From positions 1 through 37,197 of the forward strand of contig CAMDAQ010000012.1 in assembly GCA_945888705.1 (NCBI GenBank): a stretch of DNA of 37,197 nt. Direction: 5' to 3'. Position 1 is the first letter of the stretch. Each line of letters starts with the position of its first letter. Below, in pieces: positions 6,706 through 14,683 of the stretch. The notes beneath the pieces were generated by a model. The model made no database searches. It saw only the letters and a list, made by a program, of their open reading frames with translations, and was not told where the DNA came from. The position numbers and the translations under genes are program-made. This DNA comes from Singulisphaera sp. GP187 (GTDB lineage: Bacteria > Planctomycetota > Phycisphaerae > Phycisphaerales > SM1A02).

Positions 6706-9655
6706 CCGGAACCATCAGCTCGCCACTCGGCAAGCGCCTCGTCGCCGGATCGTCGAGCAGCTTCTTGGGGTTGCTCGGCAGCGGCTTCTCGAGTTCCTTG
6801 AGCCGCTCGAGTTCCTTCACGTTGTAGTTCGTGTTGAAGTCGTCGGGGTTCTCGATGACGATCGGCGTGACGAAGATGAGCAGCTCACGCTGCGCCTTCG
6901 AGTTGTCCACGTTGCCGAAGATGAAGCCCAGGCCCGGGATGTCCTTCAGGATCGGGAATCCCGTGTCGTCCTTCGTCTCGGACTCGATGCGGATGCCGCT
7001 GAGCACGATCGTCTGGCCGTTCTTGACCGTGACGGCCGTGTTGGTCTGGCGACGGTCGATCGTGGGGTTGTCGCCCACGCCGGCAGCCGCGATGTTCACG
7101 TTGGAGAGGAGCACCTCGATCTCCATGGCCACGTTCTTCTCGTTCGTCACGCGTGGGCGCACGTTCAGGCCGATGCCGACGGCGATCTGCTCGAAGCTCG
7201 CCGTGGTGCCGGCCGCATCGCTGGTCGTCCCCGACTGGAAGGGCACGTCCTGTCCGCTGAAGAACTTGGCTTCCTTGTTGTCGGTCGTGACGACGCGCGG
7301 CTGCTGCAGGATCCGGACCGCCGTGTCTTGGGCGAGCGACTGGAGCACGACGGTCGCGTCGACGCCGAAGTCGAACGTGAACTCGTTGAACTCCGCGGGG
7401 AAGTCGGTGTCGCGCGACCCGGCCACCTCGGTGCCGATGCTGACCGCGTTGTTGGGGTTGCGCGGAGCGACCTGCCCGTTGGGGCCGAACTTGATGCCCA
7501 TCGCGAAGTCATCGCCAATCTCGACTTCCGCCAGCACCGACGAGATCATCACCTGTCGGCCGGGCTTGTCGAGGTCGTTGATGATGGTGATGAGCGCGTC
7601 CTGGATCTCCGGCGGTGCCAGCACGAGCAGCGAGTTCTGCACTTCGTTGGGCACGACGCGGCTCTTGCCGACCAGCGCGCTCACCTCGGCCTGGTCCTCG
7701 CCGCCGGCGCCACGGCCCGACTGCCAAGGGAACTGGACGGTGTTCTCGCCGTTGGTGGCGCCACCGGTCGCACCGCTGGTCTCGCTGGTGCCACCGCCGG
7801 CGCTCTCGAAGTTGATGCCGCTCAGGCCGGTGTCTTCGCGCGTGATCTCCGCGCCCGAGCCGGCCTGCGCGAGCAGGGCGTTCAGGATCTCGGCCATCTT
7901 GACCGAGTTGGCGTATTTCAGCGGCACGTTGGTCGGGATGCCGACCTTGAGCGGCTGGTCGAGCAGCTTCACCATCTGGTCGAGCCAGATGAAGTTGTCG
8001 GGCGTCTTGCTGATGATGACCAGCCGGTTCGAATCCGGATAGGCGTCGATCTTGAAGATGTTGCTCACGGCGACCGTGGCGCCGCTGTCCCCGCCGCCGA
8101 CCGCGCCGCCCAGTCGCACCTGCGCGCCACCGGTCCGTCCTCCGCCGGCGCTGCCGCCTCCATTCTCGAGGAGCGACTCGAGCAGGCCTTCCATCTTGAG
8201 CGGGTCGGTGTAGGCCAGGTCGTAGACGCGGAAGAGGCTGCCCCCAGCCTGCGGATTCACGTCCCACACGTCGGAGATCAGGTCCCCGATCGACTTCATC
8301 ACCTCGGGCTCAGCACGGATCGTGATCGAGTTCGTGGCCGGAAGCACGGTCAGCAGGAGGTTGTCTGACGTACCGGCGATCTGCTCGCCGCCCGCATTGC
8401 CCTGGGCTGGCGCGCCGCCGCGGCCCGGCGTGCGCTGGGCGGCACCCGCGCGGGCGCCGCCGCCGGTCGGGCGCGTGTTGCTGAAGATGTCGGTGATCGC
8501 CGTGGCAATCGTCTGCGCGTCGGCGTACTGCAGGCGAAACGTCTGCGTCTGGACGTCCTGGTAGGTCGGTACGTCGAGCAGCGCGATCAGCTTCGCGCAG
8601 CGCTTGATGGTGCCGACGTCGGCCTCGACGATGATCTGGTTCGAGTTGTTGTCGAAGTCAGCCTTCGCATACGTCGGCAGGCCGCCCTGGATGCGATCGA
8701 ACACGCTCTGGGCCTTCGTGTTCTGCACGCGGAAGACCTTGGTGAGCACCTGGCCGCTGTCGGCCATGGTCATCACGTCCTTGTCCGGCCCCAGGATCAG
8801 GCCCGGCTGCAGCGACCGGATGTTCTCGTCGCCGAGCGCATCGATCATGATCAGGTCCTCGGTCTCGACCACGGCGACGCCATTGAGCCGCAGTGCCTGG
8901 AAGATCATCTCGAGCGCTTCTGCGCGAGAGACCTTGCGGTCGCTCATGATCGTGATCGTCTGTTGCTTGACGCTCGCCAGCTTCGGGATCACGGTCTTGC
9001 CGGTCGTCTCGACGATGAACGGCAAGAGCTGCATCAGCTGCACGTCGGAGCAGTTCACGAGCACCATGTCGGTGCGCGGGTCGGCGCGGCGGTCCGAGCG
9101 GAAGATGCGCAGGGGAGCGTCTTCAGGATCGACGCTGCCATCGGTGGCCTGTGGGGCGGCTGATCCATCATCGTTCGCGGCGGGCTCACTTGGCTCATCC
9201 GTCGCGGCTGCAGGTTCGTCGGCCGCGGGCTTCTGCGCCACCGGCTCTTCCATCGCCGGCTCGGGGTCGTCGCTCGGCTCCGCGGTGGGCTCGGCAGCCG
9301 GCTCCTGAGTGGGCTCCTGCGTCGGATCCTGTGCCGGCTTGGGTTCTGGCGATGGTTCAGCCGCGGGCGATGCCGCTGGGGCAGCCGCTGGTGCACCCGC
9401 TGGTGCAGCGACGGGCTCCTGAGCGGGCTCCGTCGGCTCATCAGGCTCGTTGGAGGGCTCTTGCGTCGGTTCACGCGATGGATCGGCGGGGCGACTCACG
9501 GGCGCAGCAGGCTGCGCTGCCGGTGGCGTGGGCTGCGGCGTGGGCGGGACCTGGCGCCCGCCTTGGGCCAGCGTGGTGGTTGCCGTGGGCAGCAGCGTCA
9601 GAGTGGCCGCCGTGGCAAGCAGCGTGGTGAGCATGGTGGTGTTCGATCGGTTCAC
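6677..9655 (-). CDS. gspD: Type II secretion system secretin GspD, with extra periplasmic repeat and acidic linker
   Basis: A 992-residue outer-membrane secretin that forms the T2SS exit channel. It has a signal peptide at 1-31, then a Pro/Ala/Glu/Asp-rich low-complexity tract (about 33-182). An N0 domain follows (about 196-275), then four N1-type repeats starting near TKVFRVQNTKAQSVF (305), QTFRLQYADAQTIA (371), SLFRVYDLAYTDPL (473) and TNVPLKYANSVKMA (575). Usual GspD proteins have three such repeats. The secretin core spans about 700-935 and holds the signature GFPILKDIPGLGFIFG (899-914). Gly/Ala-rich inserts sit in repeats 2 to 4. The start is GTG at 9655, with GGAG 7 bases upstream (GGAGCTCCC-GTG). 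It lies 36 bases after the gspC-like gene. Confidence 0.93.
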   Translation of the reverse strand: MNRSNTTMLTTLLATAATLTLLPTATTTLAQGGRQVPPTPQPTPPAAQPAAPVSRPADPSREPTQEPSNEPDEPTEPAQEPVAAPAGAPAAAPAASPAAEPSPEPKPAQDPTQEPTQEPAAEPTAEPSDDPEPAMEEPVAQKPAADEPAAATDEPSEPAANDDGSAAPQATDGSVDPEDAPLRIFRSDRRADPRTDMVLVNCSDVQLMQLLPFIVETTGKTVIPKLASVKQQTITIMSDRKVSRAEALEMIFQALRLNGVAVVETEDLIMIDALGDENIRSLQPGLILGPDKDVMTMADSGQVLTKVFRVQNTKAQSVFDRIQGGLPTYAKADFDNNSNQIIVEADVGTIKRCAKLIALLDVPTYQDVQTQTFRLQYADAQTIATAITDIFSNTRPTGGGARAGAAQRTPGRGGAPAQGNAGGEQIAGTSDNLLLTVLPATNSITIRAEPEVMKSIGDLISDVWDVNPQAGGSLFRVYDLAYTDPLKMEGLLESLLENGGGSAGGGRTGGAQVRLGGAVGGGDSGATVAVSNIFKIDAYPDSNRLVIISKTPDNFIWLDQMVKLLDQPLKVGIPTNVPLKYANSVKMAEILNALLAQAGSGAEITREDTGLSGINFESAGGGTSETSGATGGATNGENTVQFPWQSGRGAGGEDQAEVSALVGKSRVVPNEVQNSLLVLAPPEIQDALITIINDLDKPGRQVMISSVLAEVEIGDDFAMGIKFGPNGQVAPRNPNNAVSIGTEVAGSRDTDFPAEFNEFTFDFGVDATVVLQSLAQDTAVRILQQPRVVTTDNKEAKFFSGQDVPFQSGTTSDAAGTTASFEQIAVGIGLNVRPRVTNEKNVAMEIEVLLSNVNIAAAGVGDNPTIDRRQTNTAVTVKNGQTIVLSGIRIESETKDDTGFPILKDIPGLGFIFGNVDNSKAQRELLIFVTPIVIENPDDFNTNYNVKELERLKELEKPLPSNPKKLLDDPATRRLPSGELMVPDAPTPPTTP

Positions 9656-9691
9656 GGGAGCTCCAGGTCTGGTCGTTGGTCGTTCGTGGGT

Positions 9692-10621
9692 TCAGTCGAG
9701 CTTGTTGACTCGATCGATGAGCAGTTGGCGTTCGCGCTCGAGGCGTTCCTTCACGGCCGGGTCGCCCGAGCGGCCGCGCAGCGCGCGGCTCACCTCTTCA
9801 AGCGCCTTCGAGGCCTGTTCGCGATCCATCGCCTCGATCGCCGAGGCTTCCAGCGCTGCAGGGACGGCGGGTGCAAGATCGCCCGAAGCAGACGGAGCAC
9901 CGGAAGCGGGGGCTTCAGGCGTGACGGGCGCGGGCCCCGACGCTGGTCCCGATGCTGGGGCTGGTGCTGGGGCTGGTGCTGGGGCCCGTGCAGGCGTGGT
10001 GGCCGGGCTGGCGTTCGGATCTGCAGCGACGGGCGTGATGCCCGGAGGATTCGTGCGCCCCATCGAGTTGCCTGACCCCGATGTGAGCACACTCGTGTCG
10101 AACTTCTCGCGCAGCGACACGGTGTATTCGCCGCCTGACCACTTCAGCCTGACTTCATCGGGTGGCAGGATGGCCACCACGGTCACGCCGTCGCCGGACT
10201 CGCCCACCTTCACGGTGCGTCCACCCGCGAGGATCAGCATGTCAGCCACGACTCCGGTCGGCCGAGGCCCTTCGTAGGTCGCCGGCGGCCCCGCAGGCTT
10301 CGACGGCACCACGGGCTTGGGCAGTTCGGTCCGCACGACCGGCGTCGGCTTGGGTCGGCTCGGTGGCTTGAGCGGCGTGGTGAACAGGCTGCGCCCTTCG
10401 AAGCGCTTGCGATGGATCAGCGCCATCTGCTCGTGACGCGTGAACTCCGGGCTCACGCGGTCGGCGCGCTCGGGATCGACGCCCGGAGCGAGCAAGGAAC
10501 CGCCGAGGTCGCTCATGGCCGTCACGCCGACGATGGCGAGTACCGTGACGGCGACCGCGCTCGCGATGACCCGCGGCGATCGCAGCAGGTCAGTCGGGAT
10601 GGCGTGGCGAAGGTCGATCAT
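9692..10621 (-). CDS. GspC/PilP-like inner-membrane clamp protein of the T2SS
   Basis: A 309-residue bitopic protein. It has a short cytoplasmic N-terminus, one transmembrane helix (VIASAVAVTVLAIVGVTAM, about 18-36), and a Pro-rich periplasmic linker. A small beta-domain near 115-175 (VADMLILAGGRTVKVGESGDGVTVVAILPPDEVRLKW) has the shape of the GspC homology region / PilP domain that touches the secretin N0 domain. The rest is an Ala/Pro linker (about 205-250) and a C-terminal charged helix (ALEEVSRALRGRSG...). No PDZ domain is seen, which in some GspC proteins occupies the C-terminus. The gene overlaps gspM by 4 bases (ATGA) and precedes gspD, which supports the role of connecting platform and secretin. 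Sequence similarity is only at the level of layout and short motifs. Confidence 0.7.
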   Translation of the reverse strand: MIDLRHAIPTDLLRSPRVIASAVAVTVLAIVGVTAMSDLGGSLLAPGVDPERADRVSPEFTRHEQMALIHRKRFEGRSLFTTPLKPPSRPKPTPVVRTELPKPVVPSKPAGPPATYEGPRPTGVVADMLILAGGRTVKVGESGDGVTVVAILPPDEVRLKWSGGEYTVSLREKFDTSVLTSGSGNSMGRTNPPGITPVAADPNASPATTPARAPAPAPAPAPASGPASGPAPVTPEAPASGAPSASGDLAPAVPAALEASAIEAMDREQASKALEEVSRALRGRSGDPAVKERLERERQLLIDRVNKLD

Positions 10622-11208
10622 GGCTTCGCCTTTCCGGCCGTCACCCAGGCCTCGGCCATCAGCCGCACGCTCAGCTTCTTGGCCTTGTCGTCCCAGTCCA
10701 TGCGCACGCTGCCCAGGGCATCGACCGCGGGCGACGACTCGAGCGACTGGATGAATCCGAAGGTGTCCTGCGGGCTCGCGACGAAGTTCACTTCGCCGAT
10801 CAAGCGCTCGACGCGTGAGGTGATGCCCGCCGCGTCAGAGGCCGCCTTGGGCAGCTTGCCGCCGGTGCGGGTCTGGAAGGTGTAGCTCGAGACCTTGTTC
10901 TTCTTCGCAGCGTCCTTCACGGCGATCGACAGGGCGTTCGCGCCTTCGGCTTCGGAGCCGGGCAGGTCGAGCCGCCCGTAGACCGCGATCGCATCGCGGA
11001 CCTTGCCCGGCAGGTCTTCCTCGTTGCGCGCGCCTTCGTGCAGCACCTTCTGCACGTGATCGGCCTCGGCAGACCACGAGCGAGCAAGCGCCCACGGGTA
11101 GTCGTCGAGGAACGTGTACGCCACCAGCGCCGCGACGACCGAGATGCCGGCGCGCACGAGCGGTCGCTGCGCATGGAAGCGCGCGATGGCGTCCTGCACC
11201 ACGCTCAT
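10618..11208 (-). CDS. GspM/PilO-like T2SS protein
   Basis: A 196-residue protein with a short N-terminal cytoplasmic segment, one transmembrane stretch near 20-35 (AGISVVAALVAYTFLDD), a helical linker, and a C-terminal alpha/beta domain (VERLIGEVNFVASPQDTFGFIQSLESSPAVDALGSVRMDWDDKAKKLSVRLMAEAWV). That last domain has the ferredoxin-like PilO/GspM pattern: a beta strand, a helix beginning 'F-x-x-x-L-E-x-x-P', then two strands. GspM is a bitopic inner-membrane partner of GspL. The gene overlaps gspL and the gspC-like gene by 4 bases on each side. The assignment depends on fold-like pattern and gene order. Confidence 0.65.
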   Translation of the reverse strand: MSVVQDAIARFHAQRPLVRAGISVVAALVAYTFLDDYPWALARSWSAEADHVQKVLHEGARNEEDLPGKVRDAIAVYGRLDLPGSEAEGANALSIAVKDAAKKNKVSSYTFQTRTGGKLPKAASDAAGITSRVERLIGEVNFVASPQDTFGFIQSLESSPAVDALGSVRMDWDDKAKKLSVRLMAEAWVTAGKAKP

Positions 11209-13337
11209 GGCTTCCTCGTCCTTGCCTTGAGCATGTCGAAGTCCTTCTTCAGTCGGGCCGATGTCTCTTCGTCGAGGCCGTCACGCTGGCGGATGGCCGC
11301 GATCTTGATCATCATGTCGCGCGCTTCGTCGCGGCTCATCGCGTCGACCTGGTCCTGCGTGAGCGCTGGCGGAATCGGTTGCTCCGCGGGCTGCGCCGCG
11401 CCGACGGCTGGTCGACCTCGTCGAGAGGCTTCGGTGGGACCGCTGGCACCTGGCAAGCCGCCGCGCCGGCCACCGCGACCTTCGCGCGCTTCGCCGTCGG
11501 CTTCGGTCGAACCTTCGCCGTTGGCAGCGACCGCAGCATCGCCACCCGTCGCTGCACCGCTCGCCTCGCCGGATGCCGCTGCGGGCGCGCGCGCTGCTTC
11601 CCTCGCAGCCGCGGCCGCCGCGCCTGCCGGAACGGCACGGCTGCCCGTCGATCCGATGGCCGCTTCACCGTTGGGCACCACTGCGGCGGTGCCTGAACCC
11701 GGCGCGCCGCCGGCAACCATGTCTGGCACCACGGGCACCGGCGACGGTTCACCCGTCGCGACTGGCGCGGGACCCGCTGGCGCCGCCGGCGCAGAGCCGG
11801 CCTCGATCAGGAAGCCGTCGCTGTCGATGGGGCCCCAACGCTGTTCGGCCAAGGACTTCTTGCCGTAGTCCTGCGACTCCGAATAGCGCACGATCAGCAT
11901 TGGATCGGCGACCTGCGCGGTGATCGAGAACTCCGTGCTCCCGCCCTTGGGTTCTTCCCAGCTCTTGACGATTCGTGAGAAGACCTTCGAGGCACGCATG
12001 CGCTCTTCCATCATCACGATGGCATCGACGCTCGACAGGTCGCCCACGCCACGCGCGAGACCGCGCACCTGCACGTTCGAGCCGTGGTCGATGTTGATGG
12101 ACTCAAGTTCGATGCCGTCAGGCGTGGTGCAGGCGACATCGCTCAGGAGCTTGCTCATCGGCCAGCCGAGCTTGTCGACCTGTCCGTAGAGCGCGATCCG
12201 CCGCTCGCTCGACACCATCGCCGCCTCGAACGCCGCTGCATCCGAGAGCCTGAAGTTCAGCCACGCGAGCCGCAGGCCAGCCACGGCCATGGGACCGAAG
12301 ACCACGGCCAGGCCCGCGGCGATCAGCGCCCGCTTCGTGAAGGTCGGGCTGTCCATGCGCGTCAGGGCATCGATGATGAGTCCCTGCGACCGACGGGGCT
12401 CGATGGGCATCAGGCCCAGGAGCGGCGCCAGCGGGCTGCGCAGGGCGAGCGCGACGCCGGCTAGATCGCCGAACTGTGCGCGCCAAGCGGCGTCATCGGG
12501 TGCGCCGGCGAGTGCCGAGCCGAGCGCGTCGGCACCGGCGAGGCCCGCAAAACCTTGCGCGAAAGCTGCCGGCATCGCGCGCCGTGCGGCGATCAGGTCC
12601 TCTTCGGACCAGTGGCCGAGCATCGCCGTGTCGTTGACTGCTTCGCTGACCGCGCCCGCGAACTCGGTGGCGTCGTCGCTGCGCTCGATGAGCGTGCGCG
12701 CCACAAGATGCCCTTCGCGCGAGGCCACGACCGCCACGGATCCGGTCGGGGGCTGCACGTCGATGCACATGCGGGCCACGCGCCCCAGGCCATCGGCCGA
12801 CATCAGGCCGAGCAGGCCCGCGACCGGCGCGGTGAAGGTCACGCGGGGTGCGATGGGGCCCTGGGCAGCCCGTCGTCCATCATCAGCCTTCAGGCCCGGC
12901 GGCAATTGCACTGCACCACCTGGCTTCCACTCCAGCACGATGCCCAAGCGTTCCTCGGCGCCCGTCGATCCATCGGGCACAACCGCGCACGCCGATCGGC
13001 AGCGTGGCGCATCGGGTGCCAAAGCGCCCTCGGCCTGCAGCGACAGCGCTTGCTGCTGCTGGGCCGCCGTGGCGCGCGGCAGGGGGATCGATCGAAGGAT
13101 GACGTCGCTGCCCGGCACGATCACGACCACGCGCTCCGGCATGAGCTCGAGGAGCCACGGGGCCAAGTCCTCGACGCCGCTGCCCTCGCCGCAATCCGGA
13201 CCGAACTCGCCGGCCTGCTCGAACTGCACGCCGAGCGGGCCGAATCGCACCAGCAACGACTTCCAGCGTTCGCCGTCCAGGCGAAGCACCGCGGCAAGGT
13301 CGGTGGCGAGGGTGGGCTTGGCGGCGCTCTTCTTCAC
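11205..13337 (-). CDS. GspL-like T2SS protein (PilM/PilN-type) with long disordered C-terminal extension
   Basis: A 710-residue protein. Residues 1-330 form a cytoplasmic actin-like PilM/GspL domain, with segments such as PERVVVIVPGSDVILRSIPLPRAT and VARMCIDVQPP. One transmembrane helix (about 336-358) follows, then a periplasmic PilN/GspL ferredoxin-like domain (about 365-482, with GIELESINIDHGSNVQVRGLA and a final STEFSITAQVADP strand). The remaining 225 residues are unusual: an Ala/Pro/Gly-rich tract (about 511-655), an Arg-Gly patch GRGGRRGG (620-627), and a terminal charged helix (about 658-705). GspL normally ends soon after its periplasmic domain. It recruits GspE to the membrane. The start is GTG, overlapping the gspK stop by 4 bases. 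The fusion-like layout makes the exact family less certain. Confidence 0.7.
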   Translation of the reverse strand: MKKSAAKPTLATDLAAVLRLDGERWKSLLVRFGPLGVQFEQAGEFGPDCGEGSGVEDLAPWLLELMPERVVVIVPGSDVILRSIPLPRATAAQQQQALSLQAEGALAPDAPRCRSACAVVPDGSTGAEERLGIVLEWKPGGAVQLPPGLKADDGRRAAQGPIAPRVTFTAPVAGLLGLMSADGLGRVARMCIDVQPPTGSVAVVASREGHLVARTLIERSDDATEFAGAVSEAVNDTAMLGHWSEEDLIAARRAMPAAFAQGFAGLAGADALGSALAGAPDDAAWRAQFGDLAGVALALRSPLAPLLGLMPIEPRRSQGLIIDALTRMDSPTFTKRALIAAGLAVVFGPMAVAGLRLAWLNFRLSDAAAFEAAMVSSERRIALYGQVDKLGWPMSKLLSDVACTTPDGIELESINIDHGSNVQVRGLARGVGDLSSVDAIVMMEERMRASKVFSRIVKSWEEPKGGSTEFSITAQVADPMLIVRYSESQDYGKKSLAEQRWGPIDSDGFLIEAGSAPAAPAGPAPVATGEPSPVPVVPDMVAGGAPGSGTAAVVPNGEAAIGSTGSRAVPAGAAAAAAREAARAPAAASGEASGAATGGDAAVAANGEGSTEADGEAREGRGGRRGGLPGASGPTEASRRGRPAVGAAQPAEQPIPPALTQDQVDAMSRDEARDMMIKIAAIRQRDGLDEETSARLKKDFDMLKARTRKP

Positions 13338-14683
13338 GGTTCGAGGTACTCCAGGATCGTCACGGGCAGGGTGGAACGATCGACGACGACGATCATTTCA
13401 ACCTCCGTGCCAGTTCCGGGGGCACGCCCCCGGCTGGTGATGGTGTACACGGAACTCTGGGTGTCCATCGTGCGGGCCATCTGGGCGGCGTCCTGCGGGC
13501 TCAGGCCGTCGATCCGGGAGAGCTCGCCAAGGGTCGTGATGCCGGTCGAGGTGTCGCGACGGTCGACGATGCGCTGGGCGACCTTCGGCTCGAGGCCGTA
13601 GACCTGCTCGAGCACGCGCTTGGAGACGGTGTTGATGTTCACGCGGCCCGCATCGCCCGGCTTCGGCGCTTGGGTGACGCACTCGCGCAGCACGGTGTCG
13701 AGCTGTTCGGGCTTGAGGGTGGCCGACTGCTGCGCTGCCGGTGCCTGGTTCCGTCCGGCGCTGGAGCGGCCGCTGCGGCCACGCGAGTTCGTGGCCGGTG
13801 CCTGCTGCGCCTGCTGGCCAAGCGGCGTGCTGATCAGTTGCTCGACGTAGAAGTTCCCCTGCTTCGCCGAGTCGACCAGCTGCGTGGCCTGCTGCTGCGA
13901 CAGGCCGGTGCGTTCCACGATCTCCTCGGCCGTGGCGGTCTTCAGGTCCAGCCGATCCTCGCCGCCGAGCGTGCGCGGGAACGGACGGGTCCGTGCCGTG
14001 AACAGGCCGGCGATCCCGTAGTCGAGCACGCCGTCGGCGTTGTCGTCGGGAAAGCTCGCGTCGCCGTCGTTCTCGTTGGGATCGAGCCGATTGTTGAGGT
14101 TCCAGTCCTCGCCGCGCACTTCCTTGGGCCACACGCCGAGCACCATCTCAAGCTCGGGAACCGAGCGGAAGTTGGCGTTGCGCGGCTCGTAGTTGATGTT
14201 CGATCGGCCGAGGTAGGAGCGCGACTCCGCGCCCGACATCTCCTCCTCGTCGTTGGTATCGCGCCAGTCGACGATCGCGTCGGCCAACAGGCCAACGTCG
14301 TCCATGTTGTAGAGCTGCGCCCGGCTCACCACGTTGATGTTCATCCGCGCGTGCTCGTCGAACGGCCCGGGATAGATCGCGCCGTCGATCTCGTGGTAGA
14401 TCTCGAAGGAGCCGGTGGAGAGCTCCTCGACGGCGTTGTCTTCAAGGTCATTCACCATGGCGAACGCGTTGTCGGGGTCGGGATTCTCGCCGTAGTACTC
14501 CATGATGGCGATCATGGTCTCGACGCCCGCTCGCGCGGCCCACCTGGCCTGCACCTTCGACATGGCTTCGCGGCCCATCACGGCCTGGCGATAGCAGCCC
14601 AGTTGCGTCGCCGAGGTGATGAGCGCGGCCACGGCCACGCACCAGATCACGATCGGCAGCACCATCGCGCGTGGGCGGTTCAT
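13334..14683 (-). CDS. gspK: T2SS minor pseudopilin GspK
   Basis: A 449-residue pseudopilin that caps the T2SS pilus tip. The N-terminus MNRPRAMVLPIVIWCVAVAALITSATQ is a GspK-type hydrophobic helix; GspK lacks the usual +5 Glu, and none is seen. The globular part has helix-hairpin-helix/SAM-like segments typical of GspK (LDLKTATAEEIVERTGLSQQQA near 246-266 and VNINTVSKRVLEQVYGLEPKVAQRIVDRRD near 348-377). An Asp/Asn-rich EF-hand-like segment lies at about 192-223 (DPNENDGD... PDDNADGVLDYG). A Gln/Arg/Ser-rich linker (about 287-325, with RGRSGRSS) interrupts the second half. The ATG at 14683 overlaps the gspJ stop (ATGA); the frame is open far upstream, but that part is antisense-like Arg-rich junk. 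Confidence 0.9.
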   Translation of the reverse strand: MNRPRAMVLPIVIWCVAVAALITSATQLGCYRQAVMGREAMSKVQARWAARAGVETMIAIMEYYGENPDPDNAFAMVNDLEDNAVEELSTGSFEIYHEIDGAIYPGPFDEHARMNINVVSRAQLYNMDDVGLLADAIVDWRDTNDEEEMSGAESRSYLGRSNINYEPRNANFRSVPELEMVLGVWPKEVRGEDWNLNNRLDPNENDGDASFPDDNADGVLDYGIAGLFTARTRPFPRTLGGEDRLDLKTATAEEIVERTGLSQQQATQLVDSAKQGNFYVEQLISTPLGQQAQQAPATNSRGRSGRSSAGRNQAPAAQQSATLKPEQLDTVLRECVTQAPKPGDAGRVNINTVSKRVLEQVYGLEPKVAQRIVDRRDTSTGITTLGELSRIDGLSPQDAAQMARTMDTQSSVYTITSRGRAPGTGTEVEMIVVVDRSTLPVTILEYLEP

